This document shows positions 33,069 to 45,021 of a DNA stretch of 64,000 nt, piece by piece. Below the pieces are notes generated by a model. It worked only from the letters and a program-made list of their open reading frames with translations, made no database searches and was not told the DNA's origin. The stretch covers positions 292,374,256-292,438,255 of the forward strand of contig NC_085138.1 in NCBI RefSeq assembly GCF_035046485.1. Direction: 5' to 3'. Position numbers and translations under genes: made by a program. The DNA comes from Aedes albopictus. Its lineage: Eukaryota > Arthropoda > Insecta > Diptera > Culicidae. How positions within the stretch are numbered: position 1 is the first letter of the stretch; each line of letters begins with the position of its first letter.

Positions 33069-36000
33069 CGTGACGTTACAACGTTTTGACGCATTCGTAG
33101 TCAGATTTTCCACTGTAACTCATGGAAACGATTGTAAACCTCAAAATATTTTTTCACATTCGGACTCCTTGTAAAATTTTTGATATGTTTGACCTGTTGA
33201 ACATTTAGTTTGCATTAGAAAAACGTGTTTCAAATGCGTATTTGTAGCGTGACGTTACAACGCGCTAGAATCCGATCCTCTCTACCGCGCTACTAACATC
33301 TTAGAAAATCTGCTCGGATTTTTATGATATTCTAATTTTTTTCTTCCATTGAAGTTTATTGGTTGGTTCTTCAATTCAATGAAATAAAACATATAAATTT
33401 TGGATTTGTTTTTGGATAATCGACTTTTACATTTCGTGACGTTACAACGCCCGTTCAGTTTCAAACAGGGTTCTGCTCGCGTTGTAACGTCACGAAAATG
33501 CACATCATGTTAGAATCAGAATAATCAGCCGAATTTGCCCGAATTTGTGATTATGTTATTGCATTATCTTCACTGCTTCAAGGGGAACTTTATGCTGCTG
33601 AAAATTCGTTTTGTGATAAATGGCTCGGAGGGCCAAGTTATTGCTATCAGTAGTATGAATATTCCTTCATAAAGGTTAATGACACCGGCACCCAACTTCG
33701 GTTTAGTACCACCCATATTCTTCTAGTTTTCTCACGAAGACTAGCGTGCTGAGATCCATTACGTCACAGCGCCAGATATTTAGATTTTTCAGCATATCAC
33801 TCATCACGCCGTCGAGATAAACATTTCTTCAATAATCTTTGCAATGTCATCTATTCAAGTGAAAATGCTTTAATTTGTTTGAGAGAATTTATTGAATCAA
33901 AAGCATACCAGAGGATCTGCATACCACTTAGGACCCTAAGAACAACTTCTGTGATCTCAGAGACAATTAGACCTAACAGTGATAAAAAAATATTAATTAC
34001 TTAGAGAGTTGGTGTCGTTGGAAAAGTTGTTTGATAAATCAAAGACTTACAGCTAATTTACCATTTGACGTGAGATTTTGCCACTGGCCGATGCTAATTA
34101 AAAGTTTGTAATAGTTTGCAAATGATTTCTCAAAAAGTTTACCACAAGTTTTGACAAATTGAGAAACTAGCAGTCAAAATTTGTAAATTTTCGGGCACTT
34201 TTTAAAAAGTTCCAACTTTTATTTTAAAAATAAATATAATGTGCATGGTTTTCCAAAATTTCAACTACCACTAGGCAAGTACAACCTTAAACCAAACGAC
34301 TTTTGAACTGAAGATACTTAAAAAGTTAAATAACTTTCTAAGTAATCAGGGTCCTGAGATATATTAGTCGTTAATTCTTGTGATTTCAAAGACAGACGTA
34401 ACACTGACATAATTTCCATTCCCTTTTCTTGATCCCTTTTTCTTGATTTTCCTGTAACTTTAATTAAAACTAGATCTGATTTTCGTACAGAATGACAGGT
34501 AAGCATCTATTGCAAGTTTATACACAACAGAAAGGCTTAAATGTATTGCTGAAGTTTTCAAAACTGTGTTTTTGGGACATGTCTTATGATGCATTCTACA
34601 AAAATGGGTGACACGTGATCCCCTTTTAAGCACATAGTTAATTTTTAGGGAAAATAACTTCAGAGGCTTCCCATTTATTTTCTTTTCAAGTTTTCTTATA
34701 TTTTCTACGAATATGAACGATTTCCTTAAATTTTCAAGAATATGCCGCATTTTCAAAATGGGGAGACTCGATCCCCCTTTCCATGATGTGTATTAAAATA
34801 ATCATTGGCGATATGGATCTACATAGGTCTTAGCCGAGTCGAAAGACACCAGCAAAGAAAAAAAAATAATCATTATCTGACACATTTTATTATTGAATAT
34901 ACTAAAATTCCAAGTAAATCGAGGGTTCCAAATAGAATTTTATTTTTCATACATATACACAATATTGTTGCTTCGGTAAAGTTGTTTGGTAGATCAAGAA
35001 CTTTCAGTTTAATAGCCGTTTGGTTTTGATTTCTGCCGCACCGTGGCGCAAGTTGCAAATTTACAAAAGCATACCAATTTTATTAATTATTATTTATTAT
35101 TTATTTATTAATTAGTTAGCTCTACACGAAGATGGAGTACTTCAAGCAGAATACATCTTTTTGACTGTCGTTTTATTAACTTTTGTATCTTGGGACCAAG
35201 TGAAACAAATCAAATCAATTTTTGAACTTTTATGAGTAATACGTTGGTCTTTAATTACCATTTGATTCGAATACAATATGTCCAAAGTGAAAAAAGTTTG
35301 TAGAATACTTTTTGAGAAATTCTAATCATTTGCCAGCTTTTGCAAAATGGAAACTAGCGTCTTCTAGTGGCGAAATCTCGCATCAAATGGTAAATCAACT
35401 GTAAGTTCTTGACTCACCAAATTTTGCCGAAGAAACCGTCTTTCCAAGTAATCGGGGTCCTGAGATACATGGAATTTGAAATTAGTAAGTTCTCTACGCC
35501 GCTTTTTTTGTGGAACTTTAAACCATACTATCCATCAACTGTAAGTCTTTGACCAACCTAACAAGTTATCAATACCCTGAGATATACGAGACGGTAATTT
35601 TGTCAGTGTTTCGTCTGTTTGGCTCTGATATCATATAAATGATCGGTTTCAGTGGCATTTTTTACAAGATCGCAGTACAATTACAATTTAAACCATTTTT
35701 GGAATTTGAATAGAGCGTAGATGTTGGCAAAACATCAAATCCCCCGGGTCTCAAGAGTCTTCGTAGTTAATGAAAGGGACTTAGTGGTACGCAATTTATG
35801 AATGATACCTTGAAAAAAGGCTCATACACAACGAGAAAGAAATTGGTTTGGAATATAGAACTACCTTGGTCTACCTGACTACCTGCAGAAGTCGTCCAAG
35901 CCTGAGAAATTTTGTCTTTTCCACAGAACTTTATTTCGTGACGTTACAACGCAAACTTCAACCAGGTGAAACTCAGGCGTCAGTGAACCGATTTCCTCTA

Positions 36001-36125
36001 TTTTAATCTCATTTGAAAGATATTCTAGACTCTAGAGTACAAAGACCATAAAAAATTTCAAATTTGAAACTTGTTCCGAATTTGAATAAATTTCATAAAG
36101 GTTGATTTTCCGTGACGTTACAACG
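33069..36125. repeat. Region with six copies of CGTGACGTTACAACG and inverted repeats
   Basis: The exact 15-mer CGTGACGTTACAACG occurs at 33069, 33248, 33435, 35937 and 36111 on the plus strand and at 33480-33494 on the minus. The 33435 and 33480 copies form a hairpin. A diverged inverted repeat joins 34013-34085 with 35355-35470 (words TTACCATTTGA and AACTTACAGTTGA-type), and GGTCCTGAGATA recurs at 34350 and 35457. I infer one or two old, composite repetitive elements. No open frame carries a known domain. Confidence 0.6.
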
Positions 36126-36648
36126 CTTTATAAACCTATACTTTGTCCAACCATACCTCATAGTTGTTAAGTATAACAATTAAAATTCTTTGTATGCTAA
36201 AAAATCTACATACATTCATCTGTTAATCATGGAAGATTTTTGAAAAATCAGTGCGTTGGTGTTTAAAATACGGCAGCTTTGATGAATGGTGTGTCTAAAT
36301 GCCTTAAAATCACGATGTTATTGTTAATCTTAGCCGTTTTTCAATAAATATGTATTGTCACATTAATATCATGTAGAATACATTTTTGGACGACAAGAGT
36401 AGTGTAGAATGTTATACAAATGTGAAATATGCCAAATTTCAACTTTGAAAATTGAGTATTGATGATACAGGGCTCGTAGAATGTGTCAGATGCGTTTTCG
36501 AATTGGTATTTTTTTCTTGTTGAAAATACAATAAGAAAACTACACGGGAATTTCGGGAAACCTGTGATACAAAAACTTAACTCCCGGGATTCGAGAACAC
36601 CGGGAAATTTCATAATTCGGGAAATCCTTCCCGAAATTGGAAGCCCTA
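36126..36648. other. AT-rich spacer and a possible hAT relic end
   Basis: No gene. ACAGGGCTCG at 36469 and GGAAGCCCTAG near 36640 are an inverted AGGGCT pair, and the 36545-36640 stretch is full of CGGGAA / TTCCCG words. This looks like a small relic element; no duplication is seen. Confidence 0.4.
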
Positions 36649-36722
36649 GGCGGACCAGGTGGAGCGTGACATGGCGAGCATTGGGCGTGACCGACGATGA
36701 AGAGCGGCATCCAAAAGAATTA
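36649..36722 (+). pseudogene. RTE 3' fragment
   Basis: About 74 bases matching the RTE coding end: CGGACCAGGTGGAGCGTGAC and GCGAGCATTGGGCGTGACC, as at 44884-44940. It is a short remnant with no frame of its own, beginning directly after the AGCCCTAG end of the preceding relic. Confidence 0.8.
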
Positions 36723-36924
36723 CCTGCAATGTGAAAAGCCCAACTAACAATCTCTTATTTTACAAGCATTTTTATGACGAAATTATTCAGCATGATGCTG
36801 AATGACATTTCGATAATTTTCAGATATAACCTTTGTTCGGGTTTAGATCACACAAATTTGGAGAAATTTTAAAGCGTGGTTTTGCGTACCAACTGAACTG
36901 TTTGTTGTTAAAAGCGTTTTACAC

Positions 36925-37186
36925 TTCTTCTTCTTCTTCTGTATGGCTTTACATTCCCACTGATACTAGGCCTGCCTCTCTCTCCAACTTAGTGTTCCTT
37001 GAGCACTTCCACAGTTGGAGGGCTTTCTTTGCCAGCCATTGCATGAATTTGTATCTTGTGAGGCAAGCACAATGATACACTATGCCCAGGGAGTCGAGAA
37101 AATGTACCCGACTGGAAGGGGAATTGAACCCGCCGTCTCCGGATTGGCGATCCATAGCCTTAACCACTAGACTAACTGGAGACCCC
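36925..37186 (-). mobile_element. tRNA-derived SINE, Feilai-like, minus strand
   Basis: On the minus strand it starts GTCTCCAGTTAGTCTAGTGG (A box TAGTCTAGTGG), has B box GGGTTCAATTCC and ends in a GAAGAAGAAGAAGAA tail. Perfect 10-bp flanks CGTTTTACAC lie at 36915-36924 and 37187-37196. The body matches the SINE at 1299-1578 in its last 80 bases. RNA polymerase III unit, mobilised by LINE enzymes. Confidence 0.87.
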
Positions 37187-37689
37187 CGTTTTACACATAC
37201 ATAGTAAAGCTGTTGTTCCGCATTAGCAAAAACGATTAAAAATAAATAAAATGCTGAATTCTTCAATTTCAACGAGAGTTTATGATTGCCCAGGTAACCA
37301 CTAAGCATTTAAATAAGCCGTACAGCAGCCCGTATTATGCATTTGAGATGCTTGCTGCCTTGCATGAGCAGTTCGAATGCATAACTGCATTGAAATAGCA
37401 TAAGCTGTGTTGCTCAAAAGTCTTAAGCTCTAATTTTCAACTGCTGGAGGTGTTTCATTCTAGAGCAATCAGAATGCTTCCTAACTGTTATTTAAATGCA
37501 AAGAAAAAACAGGATGAGAGATATGTTATGCATTTCACAGCACATGTTGTCTCTCTTTTACAGGACCTATGCTTCTGTTTACATATTTGTGCATCTGAAT
37601 GGATTCTTCGTTTTTCCCTCACCTATCCAACAGCTCAGAAGCGAACATTACAGCAGCTGGGTTTGATGGAACTTGGCTATCGAAAACAT

Positions 37690-38415
37690 CGAACAACAAT
37701 ACAAGCTCAAATGAGACCCAAATGAACTTCAACACTAGGGAACAGCTACCAATCTAGAAAGGGGTTCGCAATTCACAGAACAAAATTGCGCCAAAGTGTC
37801 TACGTTAAAACCAACCAGTATTACAAAAATCGAAGTGTAAGACATCAAACTTAAAATTAAGGCAAACAATATTAATACAAATTTTGTAACCAACAGTATG
37901 TACCAAAACTCCCACCACCCGACAGTTAAAGCACAGACAAACAGACATAACACCTTGAACGATTTTCATGGAAATCCATCGCCCAGTTCACACTACCATC
38001 ACCTGGTGGGAAAGTTGCACGAATCACTGTGTTGTGCAATATCGTCAACAGAAGGCACTAATGTGAAACGGCAAACGCATAGAAAAACGATGCGCGCGCC
38101 TCTGATTGTGAAAGCCACAACTATGAAAATTTAAAATGATCATTAAAAGCGTGGTCGATGGAAATTTCGCAAGTGTTACGTCTGTGCCAAACCACAGCCA
38201 ATGTGGTTAAAGTTAGAAAAAACTACACAGAACAAAAAACGAAAAACATATCGTAAGTAGGGACCAAGTAACAACATTCATATTTATAAGTAAAAATATA
38301 CCCTTTTAGTTTCCCCTGAAGAAGACACCATCCAAAGTGTCGAAACGTCGGGTTGGATAACAACTCGTTTTGATGTATTAAGACTGCGTAGCCGTTAAAT
38401 CCGATTTGAAAATGA
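37690..38415 (+). mobile_element. Insert in element C, possible Penelope-like fragment
   Basis: Absent from the sister element D, so inserted later or lost there. It contains no frame of note, but ends with a CTGAAGAAGACACC ... GTGTCGAAACGTCGGG motif (38316-38352) of the type found in Penelope-like retroelements. I infer a fragment of such an element; the outer limits are approximate. Confidence 0.5.
38310..38356 (+). other. Hammerhead-ribozyme-like core
   Basis: CTGAAGA (38316-38322) fits the hammerhead CUGANGA core, followed by an inverted GACAC / GTGTC stem (38324-38328, 38337-38341), then GAAAC and GTC, a possible cleavage triplet. CCC before and GGG after could start stem I. An extra A lies between the core and the stem, and stem III has no loop, so it would only work, if at all, as a dimer. 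Function is not shown. Confidence 0.4.
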
Positions 38416-39048
38416 CTAATTTATTATGATTTCGTTGGAAAATGTGTGCTGAATAGGTGGATGGTTTGGCGGATCCTAGGGCGAAGCATAGCATTATTCG
38501 AAAAAGGAAGAGAAAATCACAGATCGATAAAAAAATGAAAATGCTCTACACACAACGGAATATCTTTTTGAAAACTAGTTCTGGATGTTCGAACTGAAGC
38601 TGTTTTCCAAGCTTTCTTTATTTGGGGATAAATTTAACGCACGCCATCGACACATAAATGCATACCTTTGGATCCTATGTTCGAAACCAAATCGCACCAT
38701 CTGGAGTGTGGAAGGATGAGGAAGCGGAGAAACAGGCTGAGAGAACGAGAAGCAGACGTCAATCTATTTTTGTTTTGTTTTGTTCGACAAGGCATTACGC
38801 TTCTTTGACATTTTGTCACGACGTTCCTGAAAGGGTAGCACTTAGACTGCCCGTTATTTTGCCAAAACCTGCTGTGGAGTAGCACTAAAGGCGTATATAC
38901 GGCTAATGAGCATAAAACGCCTTGTCATAAAGGCAACTATAATGCTGCAGGAGTGCTATTTTAAATGCTTACTGGTTACTTGGGTAGTATGTATGTTAAG
39001 AACAACTTTCACGAAATGATAACTACACATAAATAAACCTAAATAATG

Positions 39049-39120
39049 ATTCGAACTCGAGACCCGTCGATTGCCAGCCGCATGCCTTCCTATCTACATC
39101 ATCTTAGAGATGATGAATTG
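39049..39120 (-). mobile_element. tRNA-like SINE fragment
   Basis: On the minus strand GAGTTCGAATCATT is a good B box, preceded by GGCATGCGGCTGGCAATCGA, which could be a tRNA-like head. There is no clear A box and no flanking duplication, so this is a weak call. Confidence 0.35.
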
Positions 39121-39821
39121 GAGCATTCAAATCAAAACATAAACTTCCCGTGGTTTAATAATTATCACATTCCGACTCTTGTTCAGCAGTGGTGAATTAG
39201 CCATAACATTATGATTAACAACCGAACAACACATTAGTTCAGGTGCTATTCAGTAAAAACACGTACTGTACTATGAGTTGAAGTATGATGAAACAAAAAC
39301 GCTTATTCGACTTGTGAAAAACACACTATATATAGACACATGTGCTTATTTGTACATAAACTTAACAAGAAGTAGAAAAAGGTCTTGTTAAACTTTTTTA
39401 TAAAGGAATTACGGCAAGTCTAAAAAAATCTTATTAAGCTTTTGAAAAGTGTTCTAAATTATCATTGTGAAGGTTAAACATTGGCTACTTTTCAATTGAA
39501 AAAGCATTTGTACAGAAATGTGTACAGCATAATTTTAGTTCAGCTATCACTACCTACTATTGTAAAGCAACAATTTAGCATGCATGCTTGTTTGTGGCAT
39601 GCGATTGTTGGGAGGATTGTCGGCCTTCGTAACCACTTTAAGTTATTTAAGGTGGTGCCATCGTCTTTTCTATGTATTGCTAAGTAACCCAATTGAACCA
39701 AAAATGAACTCAAGAATATTTTCATTCCAAGCAGAAAGGTAGCATACCTTATATATTTGAAGATTTGCTGAAGATCCTTTCAACAAACACTAATGAGATG
39801 TATTTCCTCCTTCACCCACAG

Positions 39822-39856
39822 TGATACCTGATGCATACCTGGAAAAGGAAAAGAAG
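39822..39856 (+). other. Candidate 35-bp micro-exon
   Basis: A pyrimidine tract and CACCCACAG (acceptor AG 39820-39821) precede 35 bases that can read IPDAYLEKEKK, followed by AAG|GTGAAA, a strong donor (GT 39857-39858). It lies in the only long repeat-poor stretch. I do not recognise the protein. Such patterns also arise by chance. Confidence 0.3.
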
Positions 39857-42394
39857 GTGAAAATTAGTTCAATAAGGTCACTGCTGAGTTCAATGAGTTA
39901 CGGAAAACATACAAAACCAGAAGCAACCAAAGCCAGCAAAATATCTATTCAAGGGGCGCTTTTTTTCTTCCTCTTATCAGTTTGTTTTCCACGAACCATA
40001 GAAATTCACCGACACACAAAACAAAATACCAAAACACACTTCTCTCTAGATCTAGACACACATGGGAACGGAGAGGCCCATTCCGATAATTTTAGTAGTA
40101 GGAGTATGCTTCAGTGCCATACAACAACACAACAGTCCAAGCCCACCCGCATAATGTATGCTCTTTAGCGAATCGTTTACTACCGTTTTTTGTTTTGCCC
40201 CGTGCGCTATCGTCATCATATGGCAGTATACACGGGTGCGATGGCGTGCGCCGCGCGTTCCGAACGAGTTTTCCGACACAAACTGGTTATGTTTTGGCTG
40301 TTTTGGGTCGTTATTTTTTGGTCTTTCCCACACCAAAGAATTGGATTGTAATCTGGCCTAAAACTATAGTTAATAGTAGTAGTTGTGTTTTTTTTTTCAA
40401 TTATTTACAACTCAATGGTTTCGTATTAATGTGTGCCACTTCCTTTTCTTTGTCCATGCTTTGAGAACTTGGTAAACTTAAGAAAAACCTGAGGTTCCAG
40501 AAGTAGGAAGCAAGCCATTCGCTCTAATCGGATAGCGAAAGTGCGATGAGGTAGAGATATGTATGTATGTAAGGGACGTCAGTGTGTATGAGTGTTGGTG
40601 ATTGTTCTGTTTTAGGCAAGAATGACGTATGCCACGTCAGAATGCAAGTCAATGTGGGGAGGGAGACCCAGTAAAAATGCAATCGCTTGCCCACGGCATA
40701 CCATATATACCACGGCGTATGCGCTAATTCATGTGAGTGTTGGAGTGTTTGAAAAAAAAATATTTGCAGAAATTCATATTGGTGCGTGGATTGCCGTTTG
40801 GTAGTATTAAGGTGATAGATAGTGTATTACAATTACTATGCAGACTATGGGACGCTTTTTGGGGGTTGCTGGTTTGTAGTCGTAACATGCAAGATTTAAT
40901 AAACTTTGGACAAACAATAAACAATTGATTTTTAAAACTCGTGCAGAAACTAAAAGAACTTATCAATTTTAACGTGAACAGTTATGAGAAAAATGCCATC
41001 CTTAAAAAGGTCAGACAAGAAATGGAAAACGATTCATTCCTGAAAGCTTGGAACGATAAATGTGAAAAATTTCGCTTTTAGGTAGATCGATACATTTTGA
41101 CTAATCCCACAGCACAAAAAAAAACTGAAGCACTGCCACCCATTCACCATCTGATCAAAACCGCCCGCATCGATGGCAGTACCCGTTCCAAATGCGCGGG
41201 ATAAAAGAAAAACTGACCGTGATTTATGATGGTGTCGGCAACGGATGAGGCCGACACACATATGTGGCGTGGCCGGTGATTTACCAGAAGGACGCAGCCG
41301 GTGCTTCCAGAAACCAGGAAAAGCAGTTGGGACCGGATTAAAGGTATTTGTGATACGCATTGCCACAGCCGATGGCGATGGGCAGGCAGCTGGTTTCTTC
41401 ACAGTCCTCAAGGATTTCGGGTTCTTTTGGGGAGAATTTATTGCGTAACAGCCGCGAGAAGTGGTCGATCATTCATCGGATAAAGTTTATTTTTCCGTTA
41501 CTGAAGGCATCTAATATATAATTACTTTTAAATCCATTAAAACTCGGTAATATACTTCTGACGCTGTGGATTTAACAATTGTTATAATGATTTTCAAGCT
41601 AAATGCATGCTGCGACGATTGTAAGCGTCAGGCCTGTCAACTATTTCGGAAATGATTCTCAAATCCACCACCAGCCGCCGCAGTAGTAACAGAAAAGAAG
41701 TCAAATTTCCACCAGTTTCATTGAAGATAGTGAGTTCTTCAAAAAATCATAACCAAACTTAATCAGACTTATTGGAAAACTAGCACAAATCACAAGATAT
41801 TCATGTCTGCTATGAAAACAATGGATAATGGTGGGATTTGAATTATTATATATATTATCACGAAAACTAACTCTAGGAAGACAATCATGCTTTTGATGCT
41901 CATAAAGTTAACTGTGAAATAGAGTGTTGGTATGCTACCATTCAAATAAAAACTTTTCCCCATATGGCCAATTTTATTTAATAATCAGACCATAAACTTT
42001 AAATAGCGTCCATTTTTAGATGCCATTAAATCGTTAGTATGTAGTTACGAAACCTGCCCCTTGATAATCCACTACGAAAACAGCCAGTATGCCACGAAAC
42101 AGACATACGTTCCATACATAGATTCACATGTTGGACTATGTTTTTCCTCGCAATCTTTTAGTCTTTTCCCGGTAGCTGGAAGAAAAAACCACTCATAATC
42201 GTAAAACTTCATGATTTTGTCATTTGTTTCCCGCAGTGAATGACGGCGCCGACCATGGCATCATTTATTAGAATCGGACAGTGTGCTCCAGTAGGAGAGA
42301 ATGCTTCAGCATACACCTCTTGGACTATCCCTTCCACCGGGCATAATGCCAAACAACCGTTATGCCAAATGACTTTATTCTAAACGGTATTATA

Positions 42395-42618
42395 CACAGA
42401 AAGAAATTCTGAAAATTACAAGTGACGTAAATATTAGAACGTTTAAAATTCTATTTCATTTCATTCGATTTTACATAAAATAATGTCTTGCATACAAAGT
42501 TGTAAGCAAGCTTCATACTGCAGACAGCCTATAATTTTAAAATCCGATGGAGAATTGTGTTGAATGCGATGGAGGTCATTTTGTTACAGCGAACTCGATG
42601 GAACAATTTTTAACTGTG
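42395..42618. mobile_element. 224-bp MITE, copy 1 (TA duplication)
   Basis: Starts CACAGAAAGAAATTCTG and ends CAATTTTTAACTGTG (inverse CACAGTTAAAAATTG). Flanks TA (42393-42394, 42619-42620). Identical along its length to 43442-43665. No coding capacity; a short methionine frame near its end is an artefact. Confidence 0.87.
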
Positions 42619-42620
42619 TA

Positions 42621-43439
42621 CCAAACTAGTTGTTCCGGCAAACTTTGTTTTACCAAGTTGTGGTGATTTGACAACTGTTGATGTCATAGTTGCGCCACAC
42701 TCTAGATTGGTTTCATTTCGACCAGGTTGATTTTCTTCTCATCACATGGAAAATCAACACTTAATCAATTTTCTTACTTATAAGTTGATTTTCGTAACTT
42801 TTTCCACTTATAAACACATCCATCATGAATACGAATTGAACCATGCATAAATGATCCTGATCGGTTCAACCGTTCGTTAGTTTCGTTGCCTCAAAGGGAC
42901 TTCATACTCATTTTTATATATATAGATGGAGTAGATTCGTTTAAAACGTTGAAAAATGCGAAAATGTGATAAGCAGAAAATTGTATCGCCACTCTCGCGC
43001 TTGAAAACTTTTTCGAGGAGAAAAGCTATATGCGAAATAAAATATTATTGTCATTTTTTTAGCAGTTTGTGTTTGCCTGGGTCTGTGGCGTTCGTGTGGA
43101 AAAAATGTCAAATGTAGAGGCTGTATTGGATATCTCTGGACTTTTTCTCCTGTACAGCTTCCTATGAATCTCCCTTATGTTCCAATAATTCACTTTTTGA
43201 CTTATCGAACCTGAACCTTCCCGGATACTTATGAAACATTTAAAATTTTGATAAGTTCTCTATCAAAGTTGCTCTTCGAGTTTGTAGTCAACTTACAAAA
43301 TTATATTACAAAGAAAGAGGTTGTGATCCATAACAGCGTCAAACGTTCAACTTCTGGGTCACATTATGGATCACTGTTGAAAGTCTTATTATTTAAGCAT
43401 TTGAATCCTAGAATTGAACAAAACTTCACTAAATATATA
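42621..43439. other. Spacer between twin MITEs
   Basis: AT-rich, with GTTGATTTTC words at 42726 and 42783 and a TATATATATAG run at 42917-42927. The 74-codon frame at 43248-43472 has no motif. No gene. Confidence 0.4.
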
Positions 43440-43441
43440 CA

Positions 43442-43665
43442 CACAGAAAGAAATTCTGAAAATTACAAGTGACGTAAATATTAGAACGTTTAAAATTCTA
43501 TTTCATTTCATTCGATTTTACATAAAATAATGTCTTGCATACAAAGTTGTAAGCAAGCTTCATACTGCAGACAGCCTATAATTTTAAAATCCGATGGAGA
43601 ATTGTGTTGAATGCGATGGAGGTCATTTTGTTACAGCGAACTCGATGGAACAATTTTTAACTGTG
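43442..43665. mobile_element. 224-bp MITE, copy 2 (CA duplication)
   Basis: Same length and, as far as I can compare by eye, the same sequence as 42395-42618, but flanked by CA (43440-43441, 43666-43667). Different flanking dinucleotides mean it arrived by transposition rather than as a segmental copy. Very recent by its identity. Confidence 0.87.
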
Positions 43666-43857
43666 CAGACATATCTCATCCAAGATGTACGAGCGATTTT
43701 TATATCAAAATCGATGGATTTCAACACTTTTAGAACTTATCACTGCAGGAGTAGCTTCTTATGGTATTCAGCTATTTTCTGGTAGCTATGAGAAAACAAC
43801 TCAATCGTTGCATTATAATACATCTGATTTTCTGATTCAATTCTTTTAAATCACTTT

Positions 43858-45021
43858 GAAATGCACAGAAATGCCGTGAAAACCAGGTCCCAACGCACCA
43901 CCTGTTCATCGACTTCAAAGCGGCATACGATAGTATCGACCGCGCAGAGCTATGGAGAATCATGGACGAAAACGGCTTTCCTGGGAAGCTGACTAGACTG
44001 ATTAAAGCAACGATGGACGGTGTGCAAAACTGCGTTAGGGTTTCGGGTGAACTATCCAGTTCATTCGTATCTCGCCGGGGACTGCGACAAGGTGACGGAC
44101 TCTCATGTCTACTCTTCAACATCGCGCTGGAAGGTGTGATGCGAAGAGCCGGGCTCAACAGCCGGGGAACGATTTTCACAAAATCCGGTCAATTTGTGTG
44201 CTTTGCGGACGACATGGACATTATCGCTAGAACATTTGGAACGGTGGCAGAACTGTACACCCGCCTGAAACGCGAAGCAGCAAAGGTCGGACTGGTGGTG
44301 AATGCCTCAAAAACAAAGTACATGCTGGTAGGCGGAACCGAACACGACCGGATCCGTCTGGGTAGTAATGTTACGATAGACGGGGATACTTTCGAGGTGG
44401 TGGAGGAATTCGTCTACCTCGGATCCTTACTGACGGCTGACAACAACGTGAGCCGTGAAATTCGGAGGCGCATCATCAGCGGAAGTCGGGCCTACTACGG
44501 GCTCCAGAAGAAACTGCGGTCGAAAAAGATTCACCCACGCACCAAATGCACCATGTACAAAACGTTAATAAGACCGGTAATCCTCTACGGGCACGAGACA
44601 TGGACCATGCTCGAGGAGGACCTACAAGCACTCGGAGTTTTCGAGCGACGCGTGCTAAGAACGATCTTCGGCGGTGTGCAGGAGAACGGTGTGTGGCGGA
44701 GAAGGATGAACCACGAGCTCGCTGCACTTTACGGCGAACCCAGCATCCAGAAGGTGGCCAAAGCCGGAAGGATACGGTGGGCAGGGCATGTTGCAAGAAT
44801 GCCGGACAACAACCCTGCAAAGCTGGTGTTTGCAACGGATCCGGTTGGCACAAGAAGACGTGGAGCGCAGAGAGCACGATGGGCGGACCAGGTGGAGCGT
44901 GACTTGGCGAGCATTGGGCGTGACCGAGGATGGAGAGCGGCAGCCACAAACCGAGTATTGTGGCGTACTATTGTTGATTATGTCTTGTCTTAATGATGTG
45001 GAACAAATAAATGTATGTATG
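43858..45021 (+). mobile_element. Young 5'-truncated RTE insertion
   Basis: Flanked by a perfect 11-bp TAAATCACTTT (43847-43857, 45022-45032). It starts with 8 bases of unclear origin and then the RTE from CAGAAATGCCGTG (43866). After the stop codon the 3' end is a short AACAAATAAATGTATGTATG, a typical RTE tail. The 5' truncation is the usual outcome of incomplete target-primed reverse transcription. Confidence 0.92.
43866..44993 (+). CDS. RTE reverse transcriptase, C-terminal half (5'-truncated, open)
   Basis: The open frame starts at the truncation point (QKCRENQVPTHHL) and ends at a proper stop. Block A FIDFKAAYDSID is within the first 30 residues, block B RGLRQGDGLSCLLFNIAL near residue 70, block C VCFADDMDIIA near residue 113. 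The C-terminus has RRRMNHELAALYGEPS, RWAGHVARMPDNNP and RRGAQRARW. First ATG is at 43962. No fingers subdomain or endonuclease, so it cannot mobilise itself; no damage in the frame fits a recent arrival. Confidence 0.92.
   Translation, partial: QKCRENQVPTHHLFIDFKAAYDSIDRAELWRIMDENGFPGKLTRLIKATMDGVQNCVRVSGELSSSFVSRRGLRQGDGLSCLLFNIALEGVMRRAGLNSRGTIFTKSGQFVCFADDMDIIARTFGTVAELYTRLKREAAKVGLVVNASKTKYMLVGGTEHDRIRLGSNVTIDGDTFEVVEEFVYLGSLLTADNNVSREIRRRIISGSRAYYGLQKKLRSKKIHPRTKCTMYKTLIRPVILYGHETWTMLEEDLQALGVFERRVLRTIFGGVQENGVWRRRMNHELAALYGEPSIQKVAKAGRIRWAGHVARMPDNNPAKLVFATDPVGTRRRGAQRARWADQVERDLASIGRDRGWRAAATNRVLWRTIVDYVLS

Larger units (their letters stand above)
37289..38984. mobile_element. TIR element C (CCCAGGTAACCACTAAGC)
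   Basis: Ends CCCAGGTAACCACTAAGC and ATGCTTACTGGTTACTTGGG (inverse CCCAAGTAACCAGTAAGC). The flanks are TG and TA, so a 2-bp duplication is only half preserved. Colinear with element D (55970-57026), except for an extra block at about 37690-38415. Just inside each end GCATTTAAA recurs. No transposase frame. Confidence 0.82.
38985..42394. other. Longest repeat-poor stretch; possible host intron
   Basis: Few repeat signatures. It holds a tRNA-like fragment (39049-39120), a candidate micro-exon (39822-39856) and mixed-composition DNA at 40020-41500 where several frames of 60-125 codons overlap on both strands without a domain. AATTATTATATATATTATC at 41841-41859 is simple AT. I cannot assign a gene. 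Confidence 0.4.

Noticed and set aside
44476..44949. Long minus-strand frames opposite the RTE reverse transcriptase
   Set aside because: Shadows of the real plus-strand frame with RT motifs.
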